A DNA stretch of 64,000 nucleotides from Bradyrhizobium sp. NP1 (GCF_030378205.1 NZ_CP127385.1:6364001-6428000), one strand, 5' to 3'; shown: positions 1-8,730, counted from the stretch's first letter. A program made the numbers and translations. The notes: a model not told the origin generated them from the letters alone.

Positions 1-81
1 TTGCTGGGCGTGGGCAAGCGAGGTTCCCGCCGCGGCCGCCGCCACAGCCGCGCAAATCGTCAGGACGTTCTTGATCATCAT
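1..81 (-). CDS. N-terminus of an exported protein (partial)
   Basis: Only the first 27 codons are in the window; the gene runs off the left edge. The peptide starts MMIKN, continues with an Ala-rich hydrophobic stretch and ends in AHAQQ, a good signal-peptidase I site, so the product should be periplasmic. The start could be either of two adjacent ATGs at 81 or 78, preceded by a purine-rich AAGAGCG. Nothing of the mature protein is visible, so no function can be given. Confidence 0.6.
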   Translation of the reverse strand, partial: MMIKNVLTICAAVAAAAAGTSLAHAQQ

Positions 82-441
82 CGCTCTTGTATAGACCCCA
101 GGCCCAATCGGACCGTTAAACGGGAATGGCCGAAGATCGCGGCGCATTCAAGACAAATCCGGCTGAGCTGAGCCTGATTTTGCCATTTGTGATCGTAGGT
201 TACGCCGTTGCCGCCAAGCCTCAGGCGCGAAGAAAAAGCACATCCCGACAACGCAGCGATGTCGCAGCGCCGATTTTTCACGCCGGCGAGCTGCAACCTT
301 GCGATATTCTCAAACAAGCCTGATTCGCGGCGCGAGGATGACCTTCACCTCATGCACAGCGAACGCGGCCTCTTGTTCCACCGCGTTCCCGCTCGATCTA
401 GGCCTTTGCAGCCCGGCTGCGAAGGTGGAAATGCCCCTGCC
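82..441. other. Divergent intergenic region, no clear gene
   Basis: This stretch separates the leftward exported protein from the rightward Ala/Pro-rich protein. Open frames exist here, but the translations (Arg/Pro/Ser-rich, without hydrophobic or domain pattern) do not look coding. It should hold the promoters of both neighbours. I see no convincing -35/-10 pair or operator. Confidence 0.4.
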
Positions 442-1293
442 ATGCTGCCCGGCTTTCGTTTCCTGTTCGCCGCGATCGTGCTGTCGCTGTCGATCCTGGT
501 ATTCGGGTTGGGCGCCGCCGCGCTGCTGCGCGCCGCCCATGAGCAATTTGCCTCAAACCCGACCTGGCGTGCGCCGCCGGAAACGGTGTTTGCCCAGCAG
601 AATGAGCCGACCAAAGCGGTGCTCGCCACCCTGGTCGTCGAGCCCGTGTCCGACCGGAAGGCGCCCGAGCCGAAGTCGCCCGAACAAGCGGCCACCGGGC
701 CGAAGCAGCCGGACGTCGCGTCCGTACCGGACGTCCGGGCAACACCTGGCGCGCCGGCTCGCGAAGCTGAACCGAACGTCCCGCCAAAGCCTGAGCTAGT
801 TGCAGCCGAGCCGGCCGCCGCGGAGCCGGTCACGGACGCTGCGGCCAATCCTGAACCCCGCAATCCGGAAGCCAAGGCCGAGGCGGCCGCGCCAGAGCCG
901 CAGCAAGCGACGGCCGAGACGTCGGTCCCGCCCGCGGCGGCGCCAGCGTCGGAGATCAAGGTCGCGGCAAGTGAGCCGCCGCGCTCCGATCAATCGCCGG
1001 CGAGCGCGCCTGATGCCGCGGCGTCATCGAAGATCGCAACGCTCGGCGGCGAGCCGGTCACGATTGATCCTTCGGCGGCAAGGCCCGCCGATCAGGAAAC
1101 CGAGCAGGACGCGGCCCGGAAGCGCCAGCGCGCCGAGGCGGCGCGGGAAAGGCGTCGTGAGGCGGCGCGGCGTCGCGCGCGCGCAGTCCGGCTCGCGCGC
1201 CTGCAGGCGGCCGCGCTGGCGCAACAGCAGGCGCTCAATCCCTTCGGGCAGCCACCGATCGCGGCGACGGCGGCAACCACGCGTACGCGCTAG
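442..1293 (+). CDS. Membrane-anchored Ala/Pro-rich hypothetical protein
   Basis: The protein (283 aa from this start) begins with one strong transmembrane segment (about residues 5-28, FLFAAIVLSLSILVFGLGAA). It is followed by a long low-complexity stretch rich in Ala, Pro and Glu, and a very basic C-terminal segment (RKRQRAEAARERRREAARRR). This is the layout of a single-pass anchor with an extended linker. The open frame continues upstream to 208. I chose 442 because the membrane segment follows at once and an AAGGTGG lies about 13 bases upstream; an ATG at 352 is a possible alternative. No family recognised. Confidence 0.6.
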   Translation: MLPGFRFLFAAIVLSLSILVFGLGAAALLRAAHEQFASNPTWRAPPETVFAQQNEPTKAVLATLVVEPVSDRKAPEPKSPEQAATGPKQPDVASVPDVRATPGAPAREAEPNVPPKPELVAAEPAAAEPVTDAAANPEPRNPEAKAEAAAPEPQQATAETSVPPAAAPASEIKVAASEPPRSDQSPASAPDAAASSKIATLGGEPVTIDPSAARPADQETEQDAARKRQRAEAARERRREAARRRARAVRLARLQAAALAQQQALNPFGQPPIAATAATTRTR

Positions 1294-1306
1294 ATGCTCT
1301 GACCGG

Positions 1307-2167
1307 TCAGGCCGGCCCGGTCGCGACCGGCGGGCCGCCCGCCTGCCCCCATTCCGACCATGAGCCGTCATAGAGCGCGGGATTTTCAACCCCCAAGCGG
1401 TAGAGCGCGAGCGTGAGCACGGCCGCCGACACGCCCGAGCCGCAGCTCGTGACGATGGGCGCATCGAGCTTTGCGCCTGCGGCCGCAAACGCTGCGCGCA
1501 ACTCGGCAAGCGGCTTCATCGTGCCGGTCGCCCCATCGAACAGCGTGTTGTAGGGAAGGCTGCGGCTGCCCGGGATGTGCCCGGAGCGAAGGCCCGGCCG
1601 CGGTTCGGCGACGCGGCCTTCGAAGCGGTCGGCGGCGCGCGCATCGATCACCTGCTCGGCATGGCTTGCGAGGTTTGCCGCCATCTGCTGCATCGAGCGC
1701 ACGCGCCTTGCGTCGAACGTGGCCTTGAAGGTGGCGGGCTTCGGCGTGACTGCGCCGCTCTCGACCGGCCGGCCCTCGGCCTGCCACTTCTTCAATCCGC
1801 CGTCGAGCACGCGCACCTTGTCGTGGCCGTAGGCCAGCAACATCCACCAGGCGCGGGGACCTGCGACCCAGCCGCCGGCGTCATAGACCACGACCGTGTC
1901 GTCGTTGCCGATGCCGAGCGCCCCGACATCGCGGCCGAACTGCTCCGCGCCCGGAAACATGTGCGGCAGCGGATTTGAGTGGTCGGACACGGCGTCGACA
2001 TCGAAGAACACGGCGCCGGGAATATGCGCCTTCAGGTAATCATCCTTCGGCAACGGCAGCACGCCCGGCATCTTGAACGAGGCGTCGACGATCCTGACGT
2101 TCGGGTCGTTGAGATGCGCGGCGAGCCATTCGGTGGAGACGAGCGGGTCGGTGGTGCTAGGGGGCAT
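1307..2167 (-). CDS. sseA: 3-mercaptopyruvate/thiosulfate sulfurtransferase
   Basis: Two-domain rhodanese-fold protein of 286 aa, the usual size of SseA. Domain 1 starts at STEWLAAHLNDPNVRIVDAS. Domain 2 carries the active-site loop CGSGVS with the persulfide cysteine near residue 242; CGSG[VT] is the loop typical of mercaptopyruvate sulfurtransferases rather than plain thiosulfate rhodaneses. It moves sulfur from mercaptopyruvate to a thiol acceptor or cyanide in the cytoplasm. The frame is open upstream to 2218, but those codons come from a palindromic repeat, so the ATG at 2167 (MPPSTTD) is preferred. A second sulfurtransferase lies just upstream on the same strand. Confidence 0.88.
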   Translation of the reverse strand: MPPSTTDPLVSTEWLAAHLNDPNVRIVDASFKMPGVLPLPKDDYLKAHIPGAVFFDVDAVSDHSNPLPHMFPGAEQFGRDVGALGIGNDDTVVVYDAGGWVAGPRAWWMLLAYGHDKVRVLDGGLKKWQAEGRPVESGAVTPKPATFKATFDARRVRSMQQMAANLASHAEQVIDARAADRFEGRVAEPRPGLRSGHIPGSRSLPYNTLFDGATGTMKPLAELRAAFAAAGAKLDAPIVTSCGSGVSAAVLTLALYRLGVENPALYDGSWSEWGQAGGPPVATGPA

Positions 2168-2190
2168 CGGTGTCTCCGTCCTTTCCACGG

Positions 2191-2280
2191 TCGTCATGGC
2201 CGGGCTCGTCCCGGCCATCCACGCCTTCCTTGTATGTCTGCAAAAACGTGCATGCCCGGGTCAAGCCCGGGCATGACGAG
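2191..2280. repeat. Palindromic intergenic repeat, family A copy 1
   Basis: Two inverted modules lie head to head: TCATGGCCGGGC..GTCCCGGCCA on the left and TGCCCGGGTCAAGCCCGGGCA on the right. The same pair recurs near 34591, with a half copy near 41630 and a diverged copy near 57363. It sits between the two sulfurtransferase genes. Read through, it produces a spurious extension of sseA. Confidence 0.85.
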
Positions 2281-2300
2281 GGTGGTCGTTTCGACCACCG

Positions 2301-2714
2301 CTAGCCCTTCTTCTTCGGCTCCCACTTCTCGACCGGCCCGCCCGCGTCGCGCCAGGCCGCAAAGCCGCCGCCGATATGGGCGACCGGCCTCAAGCCCATG
2401 TCCTGCGCGGTCTTGGCCGCGAGCGCCGAGCGCAGGCCGCCTGCGCAATGGAAGATGAACTTCTTGTCCTCCTGGAAGATCGGCTTGGCATAGGGACTTT
2501 GCGGATCGATCCAGAACTCCAGCATGCCGCGGGTGCAGGAGAACGCACCGGGGATCTTGCCGTCGCGCTCGATCTCCCGGGGGTCGCGAATGTCGACGAT
2601 GACGACGTCGCCGTTATGCACGATCTTGATGGCGTCGTCCGCGCTGATGGTCTCGATCTCGGCGTTGGCCTCGTCGACCATGGCCTTGATGCCGCGGTGG
2701 ATGGTCTGGGGCAT
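2301..2714 (-). CDS. Single-domain rhodanese-like protein
   Basis: A 137-aa protein with one rhodanese fold: VVIVDIRDPREIERDGKIPGA is the typical strand and CH2A-like motif, and the active loop is CAGGLRS with the nucleophilic Cys near residue 90. Such small rhodaneses carry persulfide sulfur for thiolation or detoxification. It is co-oriented with sseA about 130 bases downstream, separated by a palindromic repeat, so the two may or may not be co-transcribed. The ATG at 2714 is preceded by a GGAGG-type site (AAGGAGGAC), which supports this start. The exact sulfur donor cannot be told from sequence. Confidence 0.87.
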   Translation of the reverse strand: MPQTIHRGIKAMVDEANAEIETISADDAIKIVHNGDVVIVDIRDPREIERDGKIPGAFSCTRGMLEFWIDPQSPYAKPIFQEDKKFIFHCAGGLRSALAAKTAQDMGLRPVAHIGGGFAAWRDAGGPVEKWEPKKKG

Positions 2715-2730
2715 TTTGTCCTCCTTGACT

Positions 2731-2854
2731 CCGTCATTCCGGGGCGTCGCGCAGCGACGAACCCGGAATCTCGATCGTATTCCATGACCTCGAGGTTCTC
2801 AGGTGCGCAACTGCGCACCATAGTTCGATGCTTGCGCATCGCCCCGGAACGACA
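2731..2854. repeat. Palindromic intergenic repeat, family B
   Basis: The element begins CCGTCATTCCGGGGCG and ends GCCCCGGAACGACAG. These termini are imperfect inverted copies, with internal inverted arms such as GCGCAACTGCGC. It fills most of the gap between the VWA protein gene and the rhodanese gene, both on the minus strand. I recall similar GTCATTCCGGGG elements as common in Bradyrhizobium intergenic DNA. Confidence 0.65.
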
Positions 2855-2862
2855 GTTCGCGC

Positions 2863-4038
2863 CTACCGCACCAGCTCCTTCATCGCGTTCTCCAGCCCCT
2901 CGATCGTGATCGGATACATGCGGCTTGCGAAGATGCGGCGGATGATGGTGGTCGATTCCGAATAGTCCCAGTGCTTCTGCTGCACCGGATTGAGCCAGAC
3001 CGCGTGCGGATAGGTGCGCACGATGCGCTCGAGCCAGACCGAGCCGGCCTCCTCGTTGACGTGCTCGACCGAGCCGCCCGGCACCATGATCTCGTAAGGC
3101 GACATCGAGGCGTCGCCGACGAACACCACCTTGTAGTCGTGCGGATATTTGTGCAGCACGTCCCAGGTCGGCGTGCGGTCGGTGAAGCGTCGCTTGTTCT
3201 GCTTCCAGACGCCTTCATAGAGGCAGTTGTGGAAGTAGAAATATTCCATGTGCTTGAATTCGCTCTTCGCCGCCGAGAACAGCTCCTCGACCTGCTCGAT
3301 GTGGGAATCCATCGAGCCGCCGATGTCGAAGAACACCAGCACCTTGACCGCGTTGCGCCGCTCGGGACGCATCACCACGTCGAGATAGCCGTGGTTGGCG
3401 GTCTCCTTGATCGTGGTATCGAGATCGAGCTCGTCGGGCGCGCCGGTGCGGGCGAATTTGCGCAGGCGGCGCAGCGCGATCTTGATGTTGCGGATGCCGA
3501 GCTCGACATTGCCGTCGAGATCCCTGAACTCGCGGCGGTCCCATACCTTCACGGCGCGGAAATTGCGGTTCTTCTCCTGGCCGATGCGCACGCCTTCGGG
3601 ATTGTAACCGTGGGCGCCGAACGGCGAAGTGCCGGCGGTGCCAATCCACTTGCTGCCGCCCTGGTGGCGCCCCTTCTGCTCCTCGAGTCGCTTGCGCAGC
3701 GTCTCCATGAGCTTGTCCCAGCCCATGGCCTCGATCTGCTTCTTCTCTTCCTCGGTGAGATATTTTTCGGCGAGCTTCTTCAGCCATTCGGCCGGGATAT
3801 CCGCCTTCTCCATCGCATCGAGCAGGTTCTCGAGCCCCTTGAAGACGGTACCGAAGACGCGATCGAACTTGTCGAGATTGCGCTCGTCCTTCACCAGCGC
3901 CGCGCGCGACAGGTAATAGAAATTCTCCACCGTCTGCTCGGCGAGGTCGGCGTCGAGCGCTTCCATCAGCGTCAGGTATTCGCGCAGGGTCACGGGGATC
4001 TGCGCGTCGCGGAGCGAGGTGAAGAACTGCAGGAACAT
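2863..4038 (-). CDS. CoxE-like VWA domain protein
   Basis: A 391-aa cytosolic protein. The N-terminal half is helical and charged (EEEKKQIEAMGWDKL); the C-terminal half is a von Willebrand A fold whose metal site starts at about residue 238 as DIGGSMDSH. The usual MIDAS is DxSxS; here the first Ser is Gly, which I recall as normal in this CoxE-like family. VWA proteins of this kind act with MoxR-type AAA ATPases in maturing metalloenzymes or other complexes. A MoxR gene lies about 0.5 kb away on the other strand. I chose the ATG at 4038 (MFLQFFTSL) instead of the upstream one at 4098, whose extra 20 residues look non-coding. Confidence 0.85.
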   Translation of the reverse strand: MFLQFFTSLRDAQIPVTLREYLTLMEALDADLAEQTVENFYYLSRAALVKDERNLDKFDRVFGTVFKGLENLLDAMEKADIPAEWLKKLAEKYLTEEEKKQIEAMGWDKLMETLRKRLEEQKGRHQGGSKWIGTAGTSPFGAHGYNPEGVRIGQEKNRNFRAVKVWDRREFRDLDGNVELGIRNIKIALRRLRKFARTGAPDELDLDTTIKETANHGYLDVVMRPERRNAVKVLVFFDIGGSMDSHIEQVEELFSAAKSEFKHMEYFYFHNCLYEGVWKQNKRRFTDRTPTWDVLHKYPHDYKVVFVGDASMSPYEIMVPGGSVEHVNEEAGSVWLERIVRTYPHAVWLNPVQQKHWDYSESTTIIRRIFASRMYPITIEGLENAMKELVR

Positions 4039-4122
4039 GGGTGACAGATTGCGCGTCGGAGGTGGAAGGTCAAGGGCGGGATGGATGACAAGGATCATCT
4101 TTACCGCCGGGACGGCCGCAGA

Positions 4123-4146
4123 CCCGCCTAGACCGGGCGGGTTTTT
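4123..4146 (+). terminator. Intrinsic terminator-like hairpin ahead of glsB-like gene
   Basis: CCCGCC (4123-4128), a 7-base loop, GGCGGG (4136-4141) and a run of five T (4142-4146) form a textbook rho-independent terminator for rightward transcription. It lies upstream of, not after, a rightward gene, about 46 bases before the GlsB-like start. It would stop transcripts entering from the left or act as a leader attenuator. Confidence 0.6.
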
Positions 4147-4191
4147 CCTCTAGAATTGCTCCCGTCAGGGCAGTTTTCGGGGGTTTTCTCC

Positions 4192-4440
4192 ATGGGTATT
4201 CTTGCGGCACTGGTGATCGGAGCGATTGCAGGCTGGCTCGCCGGGCTGATCGTGCACGGCGCGGGCTTCGGCCTGATCGGAAACATCGTGGTCGGCATCA
4301 TTGGCGCGCTGGTCGCGAGCTGGATCCTGCCGCAACTCGGCGTCAGCCTGGGGTCAGGCACCACGGTTCGCGACATCATCAACGCCACGATCGGCGCCGT
4401 CATCGTGCTGGTGATCCTGTCCCTGGTCAGGCGCGCCTAG
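4192..4440 (+). CDS. GlsB/YeaQ/YmgE-type stress membrane protein
   Basis: An 82-aa, almost wholly hydrophobic protein with three membrane segments. It has the Gly-rich pattern of the transglycosylase-associated family: ILAALVIGAIAGWLAG, then IVVGIIGALVASWIL, and a last helix ending in LVRRA. It is an inner-membrane protein of unknown mechanism linked to stress responses in related bacteria. The ATG at 4192 is chosen because it puts the first helix at the N-terminus; a frame-compatible ATG at 4156 would add 12 unlikely residues. A terminator-like hairpin sits just upstream. Confidence 0.85.
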   Translation: MGILAALVIGAIAGWLAGLIVHGAGFGLIGNIVVGIIGALVASWILPQLGVSLGSGTTVRDIINATIGAVIVLVILSLVRRA

Positions 4441-4541
4441 CGCATTCCCCCATTCCGGCGACGAGGCTGTTTTGGCCGAGATTTCCTGTTAAGGCAGGAA
4501 CAATCGCGAACGCGCTTTTTAAGGGAACAGGCGGATACTGG

Positions 4542-5384
4542 ATGAAATTCACCGGCACCAAGGACTATGTCGCTACTGACGATCTCAAGGTCGCGGTCAA
4601 CGCCTCGATCGTGCTCGAGCGCCCGCTGCTCGTGAAGGGCGAGCCCGGCACCGGCAAGACCGTGCTCGCCGAGGAGGTTGCGAAAGCGCTCGGCGCGCCG
4701 CTCCTCACCTGGCACATCAAGTCGACCACCAAGGCGCAGCAGGGCCTCTACGAATATGACGCGGTGTCGCGCCTGCGCGACAGCCAGCTCGGCGACGCCA
4801 GGGTGTCCGACATCTCGAACTACATCAAGCGCGGCAAATTGTGGGACGCGTTCACCTCCGAGAAGCGGCCGGTGCTCCTGATCGACGAGATCGACAAGGC
4901 CGATATCGAGTTTCCCAACGACCTGCTGCTCGAGCTCGATCGCATGGAGTTCTTCGTCTACGAGACCGGCGAGAACATCAAGGCGAAGCTGCGCCCGATC
5001 GTGATGATCACCTCCAACAACGAGAAGGAGCTGCCGGACGCCTTCCTGCGCCGCTGCTTCTTCCACTACATCAAGTTCCCCGATGCCGACACCATGGTGC
5101 GGATCGTCGACGTGCATTTCCCCGGGATCAAGAAGCGCCTGGTCGAGGAAGCGCTGCGCATCTTCTTCGAGGTGCGCGAGGTGCCCGGCCTGAAGAAGAA
5201 GCCGTCGACCTCGGAGCTGCTCGACTGGCTGAAGCTTCTGCTCAACGAGGACATCACGCCGGAGATGCTCAGGGAACGCGATCCGCGCAAGCTGATCCCA
5301 CCGCTGCACGGCGCGCTGCTCAAGAACGAGCAAGACGTGCACCTATTCGAGCGGCTGGCGTTCTTGAGCCGGCGCGAGGTATAG
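4542..5384 (+). CDS. MoxR-family AAA+ ATPase
   Basis: A 280-aa single AAA+ module. Walker A is GEPGTGKT (residues 33-40), Walker B VLLIDEIDKAD (about 109-119), and sensor 1 lies around VMITSNNEKELPDAFLRR, which also includes the arginine finger region. These ATPases act as chaperones that insert cofactors or remodel complexes together with VWA proteins. The CoxE-like VWA gene stands divergently on the far side of the small GlsB-like gene, so the pair probably works together. The client is not encoded next door. A PQQ-type dehydrogenase elsewhere in the window is one speculative client. Confidence 0.9.
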   Translation: MKFTGTKDYVATDDLKVAVNASIVLERPLLVKGEPGTGKTVLAEEVAKALGAPLLTWHIKSTTKAQQGLYEYDAVSRLRDSQLGDARVSDISNYIKRGKLWDAFTSEKRPVLLIDEIDKADIEFPNDLLLELDRMEFFVYETGENIKAKLRPIVMITSNNEKELPDAFLRRCFFHYIKFPDADTMVRIVDVHFPGIKKRLVEEALRIFFEVREVPGLKKKPSTSELLDWLKLLLNEDITPEMLRERDPRKLIPPLHGALLKNEQDVHLFERLAFLSRREV

Positions 5385-5415
5385 CCCGACGCACGACCGG
5401 CTCAGCCGCGCTTCA

Positions 5416-7071
5416 TCACACGCCGGCGACGACGCTGTCCGGAATGCGCGCGGCCTCCGGCGGCGCCTTGCCGCGGATCAGGTCACTGGCGCGGTCGGCG
5501 ATCATCATCGTGGACGCGTTGAGATTGGCCGAGATCATGCGCGGCATGATCGAGGCATCGATCACGCGCAGGCCTTCGAGGCCATGCACGCGGAGCTGGT
5601 CGTCAACCACGGCCCAGTTCGTGCCGGCCGGTCCCATCCGGCAGGTGCAGCCGGGATGGAAGGTGGTGGTGCCGCGCTGGGTCGCCGCCGCCAGGAACTC
5701 GTCGTCCGACTGCACGTTCGGCCCGGGAAAATCCTCATAGGCGTAGTAGGGCGCGAGCGGCACCGACTGCAGCAGCCGCCGCGCCAGCTTCATGCCGGCG
5801 ACGACGACGCGGCGGTCAAGCTCGTGGCCGAGATAGTTGGTCTGGATCACAGGCGCCTCGAACGGATCGGCGGAGCGGATACGAACATAGCCGCGCGCCT
5901 CCGGGCGCTGCTGCCAGGAAGCGACCGTCATGCCCGGCTCGTCCTCGAGCTGGCCCTGCACGCCCTCTTTGTAGCTGGCCGGCGTGAAGGTCAGCTGCAG
6001 GTCCGAGCTCTCGGTGGTCTCGCCGGAATGCCAGAAGCAATAGACCATGGTCGGCGACAGCGACAAAAGTCCGCGCCGCGTGGTCGCCCATTTCAGGGCC
6101 TCGACCCAGAGATGCCAGCCCTGGCGAAGCTGATTGATGGTCTTGATGTTCTTCACCCGCGCCACCGAGCGTGGCGCGTAGTGGTCCTGCAATCCCTCGC
6201 CGACGCCTGCGAGCGCATGACGTACCTCGATGCCGTGCGCGCGCAGCAATTCCGGTGAGCCGACGCCCGAGAGCTGCAGCAGCTGCGGCGAGTTGTAGGT
6301 GCCGCCGGAGAGGATCACCTCTTTCCTCGCGCGCACCTCGACCGGCGTGCCGCCCTTGCCACCCTGCATGTAGCGCACGCCGACCGCGCGCTTGCCCTCG
6401 AAGACGATCTCGGTCGCATGCGCATGCGTGCGGACGCTGACGTTGCCCCGCCTGCGCGCCGGATGCAGGAACGCGGTGGCGGCACTGACGCGCAGGCCCT
6501 TTTGAATGGTGCGCTGGGCGTAGGAAACGCCCTCCTGGATCGCGCCGTTATAGTCGGGGTTGCGCGGGATGCCGAGGCTCATCGCGCCCGCCATGAAGGC
6601 CTCGCACAGCGGGTCCTTCCAGTCCATGGTGGTGACGACCAGATTGCCGTCACGCCCGCGATAGGTGTCCTCGCCCTCGCCGACGCGCCGCTCCAGCCGC
6701 TTGAAATAGGGCAGCACGTCGGCATAGCCCCAACCGCGATTGCCGAGCTGCGCCCAGGTGTCGAAATCCTGGCGCTGGCCGCGGTTGTAGATATGACCGT
6801 TGATGGAGGACGAGCCGCCCAGCGTCTTGCCGCGCGGCGCATAGATGCTGCGGCCGCCGGTATAGGGACCTACCTCCTGCTGGTAGGCCCAGTTGATGCT
6901 TCGCATGTGGAAGGTCTTGATGAAGCCGGCCGGCAGATGAATGTAGGGATGCCAATCCTTCGGCCCGGCCTCGAGCACGCAGACCGTGGTGGCCGGATCT
7001 TCGCTCAGCCGATAGGCGAGCACGCTGCCGGCGGAACCCGAACCCACGATCACATAGTCGAAAATATCCAT
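5416..7071 (-). CDS. GMC-family FAD oxidoreductase (choline dehydrogenase-like)
   Basis: A 551-aa flavoprotein of normal GMC length. The FAD-binding Rossmann motif YVIVGSGSAGSVLAYRL lies at the N-terminus, with the second signature RGKTLGGSSSINGHIYNRG around residues 80-98. The C-terminal domain has the catalytic His in FHPGCTCRMG and the closing RVIDASIMPRMISANLNAS. It oxidises an alcohol with FAD; the substrate is not readable, and choline dehydrogenase names for such proteins are often transfers by similarity. It is the last gene of a minus-strand run with a GNAT acetyltransferase and an SMP-30 lactonase. Confidence 0.88.
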   Translation of the reverse strand: MDIFDYVIVGSGSAGSVLAYRLSEDPATTVCVLEAGPKDWHPYIHLPAGFIKTFHMRSINWAYQQEVGPYTGGRSIYAPRGKTLGGSSSINGHIYNRGQRQDFDTWAQLGNRGWGYADVLPYFKRLERRVGEGEDTYRGRDGNLVVTTMDWKDPLCEAFMAGAMSLGIPRNPDYNGAIQEGVSYAQRTIQKGLRVSAATAFLHPARRRGNVSVRTHAHATEIVFEGKRAVGVRYMQGGKGGTPVEVRARKEVILSGGTYNSPQLLQLSGVGSPELLRAHGIEVRHALAGVGEGLQDHYAPRSVARVKNIKTINQLRQGWHLWVEALKWATTRRGLLSLSPTMVYCFWHSGETTESSDLQLTFTPASYKEGVQGQLEDEPGMTVASWQQRPEARGYVRIRSADPFEAPVIQTNYLGHELDRRVVVAGMKLARRLLQSVPLAPYYAYEDFPGPNVQSDDEFLAAATQRGTTTFHPGCTCRMGPAGTNWAVVDDQLRVHGLEGLRVIDASIMPRMISANLNASTMMIADRASDLIRGKAPPEAARIPDSVVAGV

Positions 7072-7129
7072 CGTTGCAGCCGTTCCCGTCGTGACGCGAC
7101 TTGTCGCAAACCCGGCGCCGCTGCGGCGA

Positions 7130-7738
7130 TCATTCGCGCAGCTTCTCGCTGAGCTGGTAGGTCAGATGCGCCTTCACCGTCGGCCATTCGGCCGCGATGA
7201 TGGAATAGACCACGGTGTCGCGCAGCGTGCCGTTCGGCGCGATCTGGTGGCTGCGCAGGATGCCGTCCTGCTTGGCGCCCAGCCGCTCGATGCCGCGCCG
7301 GCTCTGATGGTTGAAGAAATGGGTACGGAACTCGACCGCGATGCAGTCGAGCTTTTCGAACGCGTGCGTGAGCAGCAGGAGCTTGCATTGGGTGTTGAGC
7401 GCGGTGCGCTGCACCCGCTTCGTGTACCAGGTCGAGCCGATCTCGACACGGCGGTTGGCCGCATCCACGTTCATGTAGGTGGTCATGCCGGCGATCCTGC
7501 CGTCGGCGTCGAACGCCGTGAACGGCAGCATCGATCCCGCCGCCTGCAGGCCGAGCCGGCGCTCGATCTCCTTGCCCATGGTCTCGGGCCGCGGGACAGA
7601 CGTGTACCAGAGCTTCCACAGCTCGCCGTCCCGCACTGCCTCCACCAGCCCGTCGCGATGCTCATGCGACAGCGGCTCGAGCCTTGCATGCGGGCCGCGC
7701 AGGGTGACGGGTTGAAGCCAGCTCATCGATCGATCCAC
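7130..7738 (-). CDS. GNAT family N-acetyltransferase
   Basis: A 202-aa protein of the RimJ/RimL-like branch of GNAT: the N-terminus MSWLQPVTLRGPHARLEPLS is typical, and acetyl-CoA-site elements appear around RVEIGSTWYTKRVQRTALN and the helix FEKLDCIAVEFRTHF. The first in-frame start is GTG at 7738, directly abutting the stop of the upstream SMP-30 gene (TGAGTG); an ATG at 7726 is the alternative. The zero spacing suggests translational coupling. The acceptor of the acetyl group is unknown. Confidence 0.83.
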   Translation of the reverse strand: MDRSMSWLQPVTLRGPHARLEPLSHEHRDGLVEAVRDGELWKLWYTSVPRPETMGKEIERRLGLQAAGSMLPFTAFDADGRIAGMTTYMNVDAANRRVEIGSTWYTKRVQRTALNTQCKLLLLTHAFEKLDCIAVEFRTHFFNHQSRRGIERLGAKQDGILRSHQIAPNGTLRDTVVYSIIAAEWPTVKAHLTYQLSEKLRE

Positions 7739-8665
7739 TCACTTGTTCAGGAAATTCAGCGGCAGGCCGGGCCGCGGCCAGTCCATCGCGATCAGCTCGC
7801 CCTTGCCCGACAGCGTGATATAGGCCGTTTTCAATTCGGGACCACCGAAGGCGATGTTGGTGGTGACGCGGTCGCCGGTCGGCACCTGCTCGACAACGGA
7901 ACCATCGGGCGCGATCACCGTGATGCAGCCGGAGACCAGGGTCGCGACGCAGACATTGCCTGACGCCTCGACCGCGAGCGAGTCGAACATCTGGTAGCCG
8001 CCGAGGCCCGCGATCGGCTTGCCCCGCTCGCCGCGATAGATGACGTCGCGCGGGCGAACCACGCCAGGCGCCGAAAGGTCGTAGGCCCACAGCCGCGCGG
8101 TCGGCGTCTCCGCGATGTACACCGTGTTCTCGTCCGGCGACAGCCCGATGCCGTTCGCCGGCAGCACGCCATGCACGGCCTCGACGATCTCCTTCATCCC
8201 CGGCTTGATGTAATAGAAGGCGCCGACATCCATCTCGCGGGCGCGGCGCTTGCCGAGATCGGAGAACCACAGCCCGCCATGGCGGTCGAACACCAGATCG
8301 TTAGGGCCGCGCAGCGCATGCTCGCCGCATTTGTCGACGACGGTCTCGACCTTGCCGCTCGCAAGATCGACGCGCTGGATCGAGCCGCCGCGATAGTCCT
8401 CGGGCTGCGGTCCCGGCATGATCATGTTGCGGGTCGGGATCCAGGAAAAGCCGCCATTGTTGCAGACGTACATCTTGCCGTCGGGGCCTAGCGCTGCACC
8501 ATTGGGACCGCCGGGAATCTTGGCCACCACTTCCTTGCGGCCGTCGGGCCACACGCGGGTCAGCCGCTGGCCGCGAATTTCCACCAGCACGACAGAGCCG
8601 TCCGGCATCGCCACCGGCCCTTCCGGAAATTCCAGATCGCTGGCAAGTACCCGGACGCTGGACAT
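7739..8665 (-). CDS. SMP-30/gluconolactonase/LRE-like protein
   Basis: A 308-aa six-bladed propeller protein. Family marks are EFPEGPVAMPDGSVVLVEI near the N-terminus (the metal-ligand Glu), GPNDLVFDRHGGLWFSD near the middle, and NGIGLSPDENTVYIAET in the fourth blade. Members hydrolyse sugar lactones or related esters with a divalent metal. It is the first gene of the minus-strand run leading to the GNAT and GMC genes, which suggests a small catabolic operon in which an alcohol or sugar is oxidised and the lactone opened. An inverted repeat lies in its upstream region. Confidence 0.87.
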   Translation of the reverse strand: MSSVRVLASDLEFPEGPVAMPDGSVVLVEIRGQRLTRVWPDGRKEVVAKIPGGPNGAALGPDGKMYVCNNGGFSWIPTRNMIMPGPQPEDYRGGSIQRVDLASGKVETVVDKCGEHALRGPNDLVFDRHGGLWFSDLGKRRAREMDVGAFYYIKPGMKEIVEAVHGVLPANGIGLSPDENTVYIAETPTARLWAYDLSAPGVVRPRDVIYRGERGKPIAGLGGYQMFDSLAVEASGNVCVATLVSGCITVIAPDGSVVEQVPTGDRVTTNIAFGGPELKTAYITLSGKGELIAMDWPRPGLPLNFLNK

Positions 8666-8730
8666 GGTCCCTCCCGCTTCTCGGCTGCCGGCGGATGTCA
8701 GTCCTCAGGTCCCGCGCACGCAACGCTTGT

